Shown here: one piece after another, positions 12,161 through 25,618 of the stretch | How positions within the stretch are numbered: the stretch's first letter is position 1 | How the letters are laid out: every line of letters starts with the position of its first letter | Translations under genes and position numbers: made by a program | The notes under the pieces: generated by a model | Database searches by the model: none | What the model was told of the DNA's origin: nothing | What the model saw: the letters and a program-made list of their open reading frames with translations, nothing else | Assembly (NCBI GenBank): GCA_023238725.1 | Contig: CM041540.1 | Coordinates: forward strand, 2,135,001 to 2,199,000 | Length of the DNA: 64,000 nucleotides | DNA from: Scortum barcoo | Taxonomy: Eukaryota; Chordata; Actinopteri; Centrarchiformes; Terapontidae | Reading direction: 5' to 3'

Positions 12161-13859
12161 GCAAAAATGTGATCCATGTCGACCAGCAGAAAGTAAATTT
12201 AATGTGTTTTAATGACGTTTTGTTAGGAGGAAGCTATAAAAGGTATGTGTGGATGTGATCAGATTGTGAATGTTTTACTTTTTCACTGTTTTCTTCTTGA
12301 ATTTAGTGAATATCAGCAGTTTTTTCTCCGCCTCTCTTTGCTTTTTAACCCTTTATTTCCTTTCAGCTCGCTGCACACGCCTCCTCCTCTCCTTTCATTC
12401 CTGTCTGATTTTCATTTAATGAAGACCCTCGTCTTTCTCTCTCTATGCTTTCTTTAAGTGATGTTTTTTGCACCTTCCTCCTCCCACGCTCTGTCTATCC
12501 ATCAGAGGAGGAGGAGAGGGAGGGTAATGGAGGTCGCAGCCGAATGTGATTCGTCTTTTCACCACCGAAACTCTTCCTCTCTCTCCTCTCTTCTTCTTAT
12601 TTTTCTTCGCATCTCCTGACCCCTCTCTGTCTCCTTTTCTTCTTCTCTTCTTTTAATTTGCTTCTTTGCATTTTAAAAAATAGAGATGAAATTTGTTTTA
12701 TCCTCTCTGCTCCTCTTTGTTTGTTCTCTTTTTTTATTTATTTCTTTTTTTCCTCTCCGTCTGTTTTCACATCAGCCTCCTCTTAAATCTAAACAAGGCC
12801 AGTGTGGCTGAGACTTTTACAAACACTATACATTATAAATACAGCGAGAGAGGGAGAAGATCAAAGCGTCACACGAGTGCAGTACAGTCGGGGAGAGAAG
12901 ATAAAAGCAGGAGAGTCAGATGGAGATGAAATGAGAAGAATAACGACTGATCCAAATCCTGCCTGAAATCTTTGGAGATGCACCCGATAAACATAAAGAC
13001 AAAACTCCCCATCACAAACATTGATGGCGTTTTCCGACCTGCTTCATCTGAAGCGGGTCAGAGCATCAGCAAATTACCGTCAGACATTTTTACTTTGTGT
13101 CCCAGTTACATACGAACACTACAGTTTCACTGATGCCGGCTCTTCACTGGTTTATCTGTGAGCACATCTGCATTGATGTCTCGAAAACCGACCATCATTT
13201 TTTACATGACAATATGTTCAAAATACAAACCCTCTGGATAAAATGTAAAAGAAACCATCATTTTATACTATAATATTTGCAAAATGGACCCTTTTTTGAC
13301 ACTTAAGTGAGTCTGTGTCGCTCCAAAAATGGCAGCCGACACATCCAAATGTCCAGGTGGTGAAAATCTTTGTGTTACAGGTAAAAACCAAGATAAAAGA
13401 ACAATTTATGTTAAATAAATATACTGTTAATGATGGTTGTGCAATATTGAAATGTACAAAATAGTATCGATGGTGATATTTTAAAATCTTTAAAAAGATG
13501 TCCCTGAGCCTGGTGGTGCAGGCCTGGATGCAAGACTTTTATTGTGAAAGGATTCTGCTAACATATACACAGAAATCCATAGATCTGTGATCAGCTAATA
13601 TCAGTTGGGCTCTACTTATTAATATAAGTTACTTCTTAAATTCAGTCGCATTTTTGTTTTAATAAATTTTACTTATTTACTCACTTTACATGTCACTTTT
13701 ATTTCATTATTCTATTTGATTGCTCATTTTTACTGCGGAGACTTCAGACTTCCGTCACTACACATTCAACCTCTCGGCGTTCTTCGTGGTAGTTTATGTG
13801 CCTCGATGATTTAGCTTCATCACTTTGTGGACACGGCCAGTTTTCTTGAATTATTTTGT
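12161..13859. other. Non-coding; pyrimidine-rich 12300-12770
   Basis: A moderately T/C-rich segment (12300-12770) and then unique sequence. The short Phe/Leu/Ser-rich frames are composition artefacts. Confidence 0.6.
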
Positions 13860-13935
13860 CTTAGTAGGAGCAGCTAAAGATACTTCCATTTAGGAGGTGG
13901 TGGAGACCAAAAACAGAGCAAAAAGGGAGACAATA
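13860..13935 (+). repeat. Interspersed repeat family E, copy 1
   Basis: AGCAGCTAAAGA, TTCCATTTAGGAGGTGGTGG and AGACCAAAAACAGAGC are shared with 46255-46345. I recognise this as a common fish repeat core. Confidence 0.7.
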
Positions 13936-14295
13936 TAAAAGTACTCTGTTACAAGTAAAAGATATTATTATAATTACCTAAGTAAAAGCAAAATGTACCA
14001 AAATGGTTGGATAATAGTGCTTAAATAGATGAATAGTGGTGTAATAATTACTTTATATACATTATTTGCTGAGTAGCAGTTTCCTAATCTACAATATTAC
14101 ATAGTCATTTATTTGTTGATCATATTTTTTATTATTAATCTGAATTTGCAAAGTAATTAAAGCCATAAAATTAATGTAATGGAGTTATAAGTGCAGGATC
14201 AAACTGAAAAACTAAATAAAGAATAAGTATCTTAAAACTGAAATATGATATTTGACTAAATGTACTTATATATGTATATTTTCCACCACTGGTAT
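13930..14295 (-). repeat. Interspersed repeat family F (AGTACTTTTACTT type), copy 1
   Basis: It shows TCTGTTACAAGTAAAAG at one end and TTTTCCACCACTGG at the other, with stepwise AAGTA/GTAAAA motifs between. These are hallmarks of a very abundant percomorph repeat that ends CCACCACTGG. Confidence 0.65.
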
Positions 14296-17029
14296 GTGAA
14301 GAAATCTTTATGCAGTTTTAATTCTAATCATTTTAGACCCTTTCACTGAACTTTGAGATGTTTTAAGGATTTTTGACACTGCTGGCTGCTTTGAATACAC
14401 TCAGACTGTCTGAGCTGCAAACTCTGCAACTACAAGTCCAACATTTTCTTTTTCGTTGTCCTGCGGGCAGAGCAGTGTGTGGTAAAAGGTTAATGTCGCT
14501 CCTCTGCGGGACTCTTTGAAAGTCTCTTTTCCCCGCCTGCTTTCAGCGTGGACACCTTGTTACTACAGGAGAAATAGAAAAGGCTAAAACAGAAAAAAGT
14601 CCACCTCTTATTTCTCCCTAATCGCACATTTCTCCTCCACATTTTCTGTTGTGTTTCAGGTATGTTTTTCTCTCCCTGCAGCGACTCATTTCAAGTTGAA
14701 ACTGCTTTTTTAAATAAAGACCGATATTATAAATATAAGACTTTGCCATTATTTTGCCTGTCATTAGAGAACAGAAACTGTGTGTTTCTATTAAAGCATC
14801 CAGCCGTGCAGAACCGCAGTAACAACAATTTAAAAATGTCACATCGCTCAAAAAGAAACAGAAAACACAGCCAGTGTGTGTGTTTTAAGGTGTTTCAGAC
14901 CTCCTCTGTCGAAAACAAACCCCACAGGGCGACGTGGCAATGATTTAGAGATAAAAAATAAACTGTAATGACAAAATAAATATTTTATTGGCATTTGTAA
15001 AGCTCCCCAGATGTCGTTTTAAAGGTCAGGAGTGTTTGTGTGTTGCTTTCCTCGACTCTTTTAAAGATGGTGCTCCTGTTCCTACTTTATTATCGCGTCA
15101 CTTTTCTTTAGCTTATTCTCAGCATTTCTTCTGTATCAGGTTTAAAGGAGCACCGAGGGAAAGACGTGAGGCGGAGATACAGGAAGTCACTTTGGTCGCT
15201 GATTTGTCCGTTTTATCATCCCGGTGAGCAGCTGCTGCAGAGGATGTGACACTCGGCTGCTGGAGGACATTACGGCGCTTTACAACTCTCACAGGCCCAA
15301 AGTGGCTCTCAGTGAAACATTACATACATATATTTAAATATAACATCCCACTTTCTGAGGGTGTCTTTATCCTCTAACTTATCAGAGAATCATCTTGTTT
15401 TCAAGTTTTCTTCACAATGAAAGTAATAAAAACACACTAAAAATTATGGAGCTCAAGTCATAACCATGGCAACATTACACTTACCCACAAATTAACCCAT
15501 TATTTACCCAAATGTATCTGAAATTACCACAAGATTATTTAATTGACCCTAATGACACAAGATGCAGCTGAAATTAGCAGGAAACTTCTATGAAATCTCT
15601 TGAAAATTTACTTGAATTCACTCACTTCATTTTGTGTTTGAAAGGTGCTGCATTAATAAACTTTATTCATTCATTCACCCATTCATATTTCTAGGGACCA
15701 TCAGAATAAAGCATTAAATTCATATTAATTTCCTGAGAAATTGCACAGTACAATTATTAAATAATGTCGAGATAATGTCCAACAATTAATTAACATGAAA
15801 TTTACAGACTGCTAAAATCACCCAGGTCAGCAAGGAACGTTTATGCTGGTGTTGTTCTTTAAGTTTAATATACGACAGAAAAAAGGAGACCAATATGGCT
15901 GAGAATGACATAATAATATTGATAAGCATTTTTTTAGCACTGAATATTAAATATATAAATGTATGAAAAACATGCACGGAGTGAAATGTGTTTTACATGA
16001 ACTCTTTTTGAATCCATTTTTCTTGAAATCAGAAAACATCATCGCTGATTCCTCTAAAACTCGAGATAATAACTCTGAATTATCGCCCAGCTCCTGTTTC
16101 AACGTTCATTTTAAACTGTTTTGGTTTGAACAATTTCCCATCATGCCTCGGCAGAGTCGGAGCAGGTGGAAAATGTCAGACTGTGAAAGTTGTGACCTCT
16201 CCGCTCGGTGGCGTGTTCGCATGACAAGAAACCCCAGAACCACAGACAGACTGACAAACACACACAGATAAGAAAATAAAAATAAACATACAGACGGATA
16301 AACGCTGACGGAGAGAGACAGACGAGCGCAGACAGACAGTTTGTCAGACGGGAGTTCGTCTCTCTGATTGTTTCTCTGTTTTCTCTCTGTTCTTGTTTTC
16401 CTGTCAGTCGTCCTGCGCTCCCATTACTCACTCTCAGACAATGTGATGTTTAAATTGTTATATATTTTCCTCTCGGCAACACCAATCTGTCACAGCTATG
16501 ATTTACAGCAACAAAACCACGCAGCAGCTCAGAGAGTGTGTGTGTGTGTGTGTGTCGGGTCAGAGAATCCAATCGAAGGTAAAATTGATCAGAGACAAAC
16601 TTTTCAGGCTGCTGTGACGAAGAGATGTGATGATATCAAACAAAATGACTGTTGTGACTCTTTGTCACGCTTCAGCTTCATCTTTTTTCTTCGTTCTATT
16701 ATCTTAAATGTTGAGAGGAAAGATGTTTGTCATTTTTAAAAACATTTAATCTTTTCAACATGGCTGCAGTTCTTCCTGTCTGACGCCTCTGCAGTAATAA
16801 GGACATTTTTAGAGTGTGCTTGACTTGAGTATTTCTATTTTCTTCCTTTCTTTGCAGATTCAGATTAACACATGAATACAAAATATGATAAATAAAGAAC
16901 GTTTATACAGACTTAATTGATCAGCGAGGGCACATTTATCTCCAGCTGTATATAAAGTTATTCAAATTATCTTCACTTTTGCCACCTCCAACATCAAAAT
17001 GGAACATATTGATTAAAATCAGTAATATA
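14296..17029. other. Non-coding, no gene seen
   Basis: Unique AT-rich sequence. Frames at 14662-15227 and 15963-16739 show no domain signature. A short TG run lies at 16538-16555. Confidence 0.6.
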
Positions 17030-17225
17030 ATAAACATGTTACTGAAATGAGTCACTTTGTATAATGAGTACTTTCATTTTTGGCACTTTAAGTATATTTT
17101 GAAGCTCATACTTTTGTACTTAAATCAATTTTTCAATGTGAGATTTCGATTTATTTGTCTTATTTGCTTATTTCTTATTTCTACACTGTAGTATTGCTGT
17201 TTTTACTTCAGTATTTCTTCAATTG
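17030..17225 (+). repeat. Interspersed repeat family F, copy 2
   Basis: GAGTACTTTCATTTTTGGCA, ACTTTAAGTATATTTTGAAG, CATACTTTTGTACTTAAA and TTTCTACACTGTAGTATTGC are in the usual order of this family. Confidence 0.65.
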
Positions 17226-18596
17226 GACTTTAATGAAAATTAAACTGATGAAATGATGAGGACACGTGCAAATAACAACATAACACAACGTGTGAGACAT
17301 ATTTTAATGTTTTCTTCTTACCTCTTTCCTTTAGAGTTCATTAACCTCGTTTCATTTTACAAAAGAAGCCAAAACTCTTTATTTTATTTGTCTGTGATTT
17401 GATGAAATGTTGGAAGACGTCGGGTGGAAACCAACAATAAATTATTTAAATCATTCTCCAAACTTCTCTTAACTTTAACTATCATTCAAACACTATTATT
17501 GAATTGTTTATTAAATATTTAGTCACATTTTGAGTTTTGGAAAAGCATCCACAGTTTGCTTCGAATCATTTTGTTTGTGTAATGTACCTGCAGACGAGCC
17601 ACTTACATTTGTGGTTTTGGGACGAGGCAGGGTGAATTTATTTGGTTTACATATTTTCTCTTGTATTTTTCAATCAGCTTTGCTCATTTAGTTCACATAG
17701 ATTGACAGGTATTTGTTTTTCCTGCATTTTCTTTGAGTTTGCCAGCTGAGCTGCTGGGGATTTTAATTAATAGAGTGAAACTTGAGCCAGAGATGTTTAC
17801 CTGAGTTTGTCAAGTATAATCATTTTATTTTGTACTGCTTGTTTTCCTTTGTTTTCTGACAACAAACATAAATCTACAGCTGTTGATGTTCTTCACTTAA
17901 CGATCAACTTCACAAAAACCCGGATTGTTCAGTACTTTCTGAAGACTCTCACAGTTATTCACACACATTATCACAAAGAAATAAATGTTTAATGGACATA
18001 TTTACGACCGACCTGCCTGAGAATATGTTGTGTTACCTTTGGGAATCATCGGCTCTTTCAGGATAAGGAAGAATAAAATTAAAAAGACCTGGAATAATTC
18101 TGACTTCCCGAGTTAATGAGGAGAGCCTGAACGCATCATTAGTCCTGGTCTTTGTGTGGCCGGCGGCGGGGATGCATGGCGACTGCGTAAAGGACCCAAA
18201 ATGGCCTCCTCTGAGCCGTTTCCCCTCCCCGGTCAGGCAGCTCGGTTTTAAATAAACCAAGTCGGAGTGAAGTTTCTTTCCGTTGGCTCAGTTTGATTCA
18301 TGGTTTTACTCCCTCCACCCATAAATCCCTGCTGCTGAAAGGTAAAAGAGAGGAAGGAGGAAGAGGAGAGAAATCGTTTTTCGCCCTCCAGGAAAGAAAC
18401 AAAAAAAAGTGGAGAAGAAAGGAAGAAGAGGAGGAAGAGGAAGAGGAGAGTTTTACCTCCGGGCCAAACGAGAAATCAGTCAACCCGACACACCTGTCTG
18501 TCTGTCTGTCTGTCCGTCTGTCTGAAATGAAGAAATGAGGAAAACAACTGAAGTGAATTATTTAAATGTTGCTGAAAAGTTAATGAGCGTGAATAT
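17226..18596. other. Non-coding; purine run and (CTGT)n
   Basis: A purine-rich stretch at 18340-18455 with GAAGAGGAGGAAGAGG, then (CTGT)n at 18495-18525. The segment 18165-18250 is GC-rich but not recognised. Confidence 0.6.
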
Positions 18597-18781
<185 letters not shown>

Positions 18782-20139
18782 AGAACAGTCTATCAGCTGT
18801 GTTTGTTGCTCAAAGCGTCTTTTTCTCTCTCTCTTTTTTTTTTATCCCCCTCCATCCTTCCTCTCTAATCACAGCCTGGCAGACTGCTGTGTGTGTTTGT
18901 TGTAAATGTGTGTGTGTTGTAAATGTGTGTGTGTGTGTGTGTGGAGGCGTGAAGGCGTGCGTTGAGAGAAAACCTGAGGAAATAAATTCAAACCAGAAAG
19001 GGAGAGAGAGGAAAAAAATAAAAACAAATTCAGAGAGAATGAGGAGAGTGACAGAAGAAAAGAAAGATGGAAGGATGGAGGAAAAAAAAAGAAAAATGGA
19101 GTGAAGAGAGATTTTAGTGGCCTGAAGGAAGAAAAACAGCTGCTGCAGATGGAAAACACACACACACACACACACCAAAGGGTGGATGAGGACAATCAGC
19201 ATGTGTGTTTATTTGAGCGCAGATGTTCTCAATTTGATCTCATTACGATTCTTCAGTTTGTTTATTCTCTAATGCAGAGCGAGGACTCACTTATCCTCCT
19301 GCCATGACGATGATGATGATGATGGTGCGTTCACTGACAACGCCAAAGCAAACAAACACCATTTACACTTAAAGTATAAAACGTAAAAGCTCTTGTTATG
19401 ATTATATATGATATATCATAATTTATGATTACTAGATTCTTGAAACTGAAACCAAGATGTGATTAATGTGAGAGGACAGAAGAAAAAACAAAATTCTGCT
19501 TCACATAATCTGTATTTTTTAACTTTTCCATAATCTATACTGAGTTTAGAGAAGTTTAGTGAGCCCCAACTAGACTCAGATTAATTTTGGATTGTAGATC
19601 AGCGTTTGCATTGGTCAAATTTTAATAAAAAGGTCTTTTTTAATGTAATGGTGGTGGAAATTATGTTTTATATTGTGACTATAATGTTTATCTAAAGAAT
19701 TGTGCACCAATCGATCCACCCTGCACAAATGGACCATCCCAAATATTTAATCACAGATAGGTCAATCATCCAAATATGTCCACTATCAAGAGGCCACATG
19801 ACCATAATAAAGGTGAGCGTACAGTCTAATTTAGCCCTGATGTCAAAAAAGGATCGGTATGAAGACGCCAACAAACAGCTTGGAGGGCTTCATGCTCCAA
19901 ACGCCTGAAAATGTTTAAAATTAACATGTGAAAATGTTGTTTTCTGCCATTTGAAGATTTATAAATTTGATGTAATAAATCTCATTATTAATTAGGACAC
20001 CAAAAATATAATGCTGCAATCTTTGTTCCATAATTATTAGCCACACTAGCAGAATAGAGCTATTGTACTATTATTTGGTCTATTATTTTGGACCAGACTT
20101 GAATAACTTTTTGTGTATTCGTGTTCCCAAGACGATGAA
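18782..20139. other. Non-coding, no gene seen
   Basis: TG runs at 18889-18941, a purine-rich stretch 18960-19110 and a (GAT)n run at 19307-19325. Overlapping frames on both strands are low-complexity. Confidence 0.6.
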
Positions 20140-20290
20140 TCTTAATTATTTTATTGATGCTCTGAATTTTCCTCTCGAGCCACCAGCAGGTCGAAACTTT
20201 TGGTTTTCATGAAATTTCTCATCAACTATCAGATGGATCCCAATCACATTTGGTTAAGACGTTCATGTTCCCCTCAGGATGCTGTTTTAG
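20140..20290 (+). repeat. Interspersed repeat family G, copy 1
   Basis: CACCAGCAGGTCGAAACTTT, TTTCATGAAATTT and GTTCATGTTCCCCTCAGGAT recur in order at 30.95-31.2 kb. The family is a familiar fish repeat. Confidence 0.65.
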
Positions 20291-20334
20291 AAGTAAAAAA
20301 CAAATCACCGATCACCTATCGAAGAGTAAGAGTC

Positions 20335-20610
20335 TCCACCAATCACAGTGATCATACATATATATGATATCATTTCAGTACAAAGAGCCGACGCTTCATC
20401 GATTGGCCGCTCGGGTCCTGTGAAATTAAAACAAATCAGTCACTGCGGATTAAGATGTTAAATGCAGGGACACCGCCAGTGTCCAATCACACGCCGGCAT
20501 CTGCCCCGAAGCCGGATGTGATTGGTTGACAGCTCATTTTACACTCGACTGAGGCTCGGACGGCGGAACTGATTGGTTTGCTGAGGGGGAATAAAAATGT
20601 GATTGGTTCG
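20335..20610. promoter_or_regulatory. Cluster of CCAAT/ATTGG boxes
   Basis: CCAAT or ATTGG occurs at about 20338, 20402, 20484, 20520, 20570 and 20600, six in about 270 bases. The region is more GC-rich than its surroundings. NF-Y-type binding is possible, but a tandem-derived repeat is equally possible. No adjacent gene was recognised. Confidence 0.35.
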
Positions 20611-22029
20611 AGTCAAGGGCGAAATACAAATGAAGGCCGTTTGGTTTAAGGTGGAATATGCAAATTAGCCGGGGGAGATTTGAAACAGCAGAGTTACATT
20701 TCATTTTTAAGTTTTTTTTGTCTTTCTGTGTGAATGTGTGTATTTTTCTTGATGGGATAATAACACAATGCCACAGCTGAACAATCATAAACCTGATCGA
20801 CTGCACAAACACACCCTCAACACTTTGCTTTTAAAGACGTGGTGTTAGTATGCTAACGGGCACACACACACTCTCACTCCTCAATAACAGACAAGAATTC
20901 ACAGGAGATTGTTGCTTTAATGGCAAAACACATTTAAACGCTTCCTCTTTCTTTCTCCGGTCGAACTCCACTTGTCCGCCAATTATCTTCAGCTCGTTCA
21001 GATAACAGCTGCTCCATATTCACGAAGCGACACGAAGAACAGGGGAGGAAGAGGACGAAGACGCTCGCTGAATGTTAAGAGTCACAGAGAAACACACCGC
21101 ACACACACACATCTTATAATCCGAGTTCACGCCTGTTTACTCTACAACACAAATTTAACCACGTCTCGAGGATTGTTAAAAGATAATGAGACACTCTCCT
21201 GCTTCCCACGCAAATATTTGACAATCGAAAGTGGAATCGAGGTGTGCGTGGGAAGAGAGATTTCCACCTGTTTTTTCTTTTTTTTTTTTCAACTTTATTT
21301 GAAGAAACAAGTCATTAACAATGCAAACCAACCAAGGAGCATAAAAAAGAGAGAGAGCATTTCGGTAGTGTTAACAGCCTTTTTTATTACTTGAAGAGTG
21401 AATTCAGCTTTATTTCAGCAATGAGTAGCAGCACCTAAGGGTTTGAATTTGTATATTTGGATATTTGCATGTGATATTTTGCCATTTAAACTCTTGAAAC
21501 CTTGCAGTACTTTTTCCAAACGTGTGAAAGTAACTTTGCTCATGGTTCTGAAACTTTCCAAGTAGTTTTTGTACATCATTTATAAGTTATGTATCTTTTT
21601 ACATGTAATTTAGATGTGACATTTGTACATTATACCTCTTTAGCTGTCATTAAAGCCTGTGGACATCTAGTGTTTAAATAGCATTAAGTTAATGGTACTA
21701 TCTTTCTGTGTGTGCTCAGTTTTTCAACACCTCATTTGTTGTTTTCTCTCATGGAAAGGTTTCAGCTGTTCGGTCAGTTGACCTTTGAAGGCGTCCATGT
21801 TGAAATGACGTTCAGAACACATCACATATTCACCAAAATTTGGTGGTGCCTGACCAAAAGCCTTCACGGTTGATGCGTGATGATGTTGTTTTTGGAGTGC
21901 ATGGCAGGGACGCCTTTGTTGATGATGTGTTAAAATAAAGCCTTTATAATAGCTGAGTATAAAGTTTGTCCTGAGGAGGGCACTGTAGGGAAGGAGACGT
22001 AGTCTTCAAAGTAAAGAGCGTTTGAAAGC

Positions 22030-22180
22030 TTGTGAATATTAAAGAAATAAGTCAACATTTTGGAAAAATGCTTGACTGTTATATTGATGGACGCCACTCT
22101 CGTGTCTGTCCGATACATTTGAGGTTTCAGCCAGTTGCCAGTTAGCTTAGCATAGAGACTGGAAACAGCTAACAGCAGAT
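22030..22180 (+). repeat. Interspersed fish repeat with AGTTAGCTTAGCATAGAGAC core
   Basis: AAGAAATAAGTCAACATTTT, CACTCTCGTGTCTGTCCG and AGCTTAGCATAGAGACTGGA plus AACAGCTAAC are in the characteristic order of an abundant percomorph repeat. Confidence 0.7.
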
Positions 22181-25099
22181 CAGGAAACAGTTTTATTTTG
22201 TATTTTGGTGTTAGAAAAAACACGGTCAGCCAGTCGATATGATTCTATGTTTTATTTTGAAAAGAGAACTTTAAGTTGAAGAACTTGTGGACATTTTGCT
22301 TGATTGTTTTGAAGCTTTTTCTTTTCCATTGGTTGTGCATGGGGACGTAACTGATCAAAGGTTCATCTTCAATGTGCTCATTAAACGTCATAACAGTCCG
22401 ATTATTAAATTTATCGATGAAAGTAAGTTTTGACCCAAACAGTTGAATACAAGTAGGAGTTTGCTTGTTACTTAACGTCACGTCGGCCACATCGAACCGG
22501 CGACGACTCACAAACAGAACCAGGAACAGGATTGATCAGTCAATCAGCTGCAGAGGAAAGCTTGTTTAAAGAAGGGAATAAGAAATCAGAGCGAAGGAGG
22601 TCTGACAGAGGAGGGAGGGAGGTGAAGCTTCAACCTGACAGGACTGATCAGTGTGTTTTTTCCAGACAAACCTGGACCCACCCGTACAAACACAGATGGT
22701 GTCGCAAGAGAAGACGTCGAGCTGTCACTTCTGATCTCAGTTCTTATTTCTCCGACCGGTTTATTCATCTTCTCATTTTAGCTTCTTCCCCCTTTCTGCC
22801 AACTTTTCATCTTTATTTCTGCCTCGCTCTCTGTTTCTCTGCCCTCTTTCTGTTCACTCATCTTTTAATTGTGTGAAAGAAACCGTCCTTTCTCTCCGCC
22901 ATCTGTTCGTCACATCCTGAGTTACTGACCTGCTAACATCATCTGTCCAACACACACTGAGAACTACAATTTCACTGTGATAATGATATAACAGGGGGAA
23001 ATATTATAATGTATAAAATTACAATATAAAATTTCCTCTGTGAATCTGTGATTAATAAAATATTTAAGGTAGTTAATCTAATTTATCACTGTCAGTGTTC
23101 ACCAGTCAGCAAACCATTAGTAAGGGAAAGAGAAAAAGATAAATTTGAAAAGTTTCAAACTTTTTAATTTGCCTCATCGAGTGCGATACAGTCGTTTGGT
23201 TTCTCTGGATGGTAGCTCAGGAACAGGTCCGTCTTGATGCAGCGTCATCGACAAGCTAACAGGTAAGAGGACACGTAACTTATAGGAGTCCTTCCTGAAA
23301 CTTAAGTAAGACAAAGAAAGAAACATTTAAAACCAAATGTTGAGGAAAAAAGCAACAACCACAAGTTAAGAGATCAGGTAAGGTGTTCAGGCGTTCAGAT
23401 AAAGTTCAGAGTGGAGGTGTTGCTAATTCACATCAACAGGAGACAGATGAGACGGTTCAGCACCTACAAAACTAAAGGAGCCTCTTTGGTGCCTTCTTTA
23501 AGAGGTTTTCTGGGCACATTCAACTATTAAGAGACGTTGAGGTACGCCTGGAAAACACACCAGAGATTACATATCTCATCTGGTTTGGGAACGCCTCGGC
23601 ATGGAAGAACAATATTTGTTTCTTAAGTGGAAAGACAAAAATATCTCAAGTTAATTGAGTGGAAATAATACAAAGAGATAAAGTTTGTTTTGTAGTTGTT
23701 TAAGGAGCAGAGATACGAGGTTTAGAAAGTAGTCGAAAGGTTTGCTCAGATGTTTTTTTTGTTCATTAATGTCTATTGCTTTGAACTAATTGGGGAAACC
23801 TACTCAGTCACTCACAGTCACAGCAACACTAACTAATGGCTAAAAACAAAGTGAATGACTGGATGTTGCCCTAACAATTTCATACAGTCATAAATGGACA
23901 TAAAAGAACATATTTCAGCTTTAAATGTAGTAAAGGATGCAGCCCTGCTTTATTTTAAGTATCTGGGTCACTTACATGAGCGGGTAAATGAAATTCTGCC
24001 TGAAAACAGTCCATCAGCCTCGTGGCTAAAATGAAAAGTCAATACGATGTCTTGTAGGCGCTTTGTTCCCCTCCAGATGATTTTAATTCCTCACTTCCAA
24101 ACAAAAGTATCGAGCGCCTTCATATTCACACACATTTAACGATCTTGTTTATCACCGGCTTGATGAAACTCGCATGATGTTCGGCTCGATAATGTTCACG
24201 TCTGGCTTTTAATGTCCGTCCAGAGCAATTTATAAAGCCAGAGGAATCTGGAGGGGGGTAAAAAAAAAAAGCAGAGAAATACGAAACGTCTTTCAGAAGC
24301 TAATTAGAAGCTTTGACTGAAGGTGGATTTCTCTCTAACAATGAACGCAGACAGGAGGGAGGTGATGCTCAGCAAGAGTCACGCCGATCATATTCGTTTG
24401 TTGGCCCGTGAACAGGAAAAGAGAGAAATGCTTTGCTGCCACAGATAATTGCCTCTGGCAGGATGACGGTGTAAAACAAAGAAAAAAAATAGTGTAACAA
24501 AGAAGAAGAGGAAGGAGAGGAAGGAGGGCACGAAAGATGAAAGCAGGCGCTGGTGACACGACTCATTCAGGTTAACAAGGAGGAAGGAAGTAAACACCAA
24601 ATATGGTCGGAGAACTGCGACTTATTTTTTATATTTAACGAGGAATGAGGAACAGTCAGCGCTGAGGTCAAAGGTCAAATCATTTGATCATTATCTAAAA
24701 CAGACAGAGTTTAATTTAACCTTTATTTAGACTCAAAATTAGCTTTATTGAACAAATATGTGAACACGTACAAAGAGTTTTAAATTGCTCTCAACAACAA
24801 TTTACAGGAAGATAGAAAAAAAACAAATCTGAACAAAGATACATAAACTTTTTATTAATGTACATGCAAGTAGGTGAGGAAATATTTACAGTTTATAAAG
24901 AAACATATATGTAGATTGTAGAAAGAAATTAATAATGAACTGACATACTACTTTATATACATGTTATTGGTGGTAATGCACAGTATATGCATGCATACAT
25001 ATCTATATACTGTTAAATGTTATATAAAAACTATATGTGAATGTTCGTGTTTGCTATCCTGCAGTTTTCTTGCATCTTGGCTGTCGGTGCAGATTTCTT
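22181..25099. other. Non-coding, no gene seen
   Basis: Unique sequence. 24720-24960 is AT-rich and may be an old retroposon end, but no family is identifiable. Confidence 0.55.
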
Positions 25100-25585
25100 C
25101 ATTTCTAGTCGTCAAAAACTCACATTTACCTCCTCTCGTTCTACCTTTGTTTTCCTTTTTCTCTTCCCAGCTTCCTCTTTTCCTTCTTCCATCCCCTTTT
25201 TCCTTCCTCCTTTACCTCCTCTTCCTCCTCTCGTCTTCTGTCTGTCCCAAAGATCACGCCATCTTCGTTTGTCTCCTTCCCTAGTTCCTTTACGTCCTCT
25301 CTCCTTTCCTTTTCCTTGTTTCCTTCCTTCCTTCCCTCCTTCTGACTCAGTTTCAGACAGAATAACAGTTCTGAGTTTTCTGAGTTTTTGTCTCAAACCT
25401 GCCGAGAGAAAGAAAAGAAATCAGAGTTTTTATGTTCAGAAACAAACAGGAAACACACACACACACACACACACACTCCTCTCTCCTGAAAACTTGCTTT
25501 ATCTTCTTTCTCTCCACCTTCTTTCCTTTTTCTTGTCATTTTCTCACCCTCGGTGGATTTGCTTTCATCCCCCTCTGTTGGCTGC

Positions 25586-25618
<33 letters not shown>

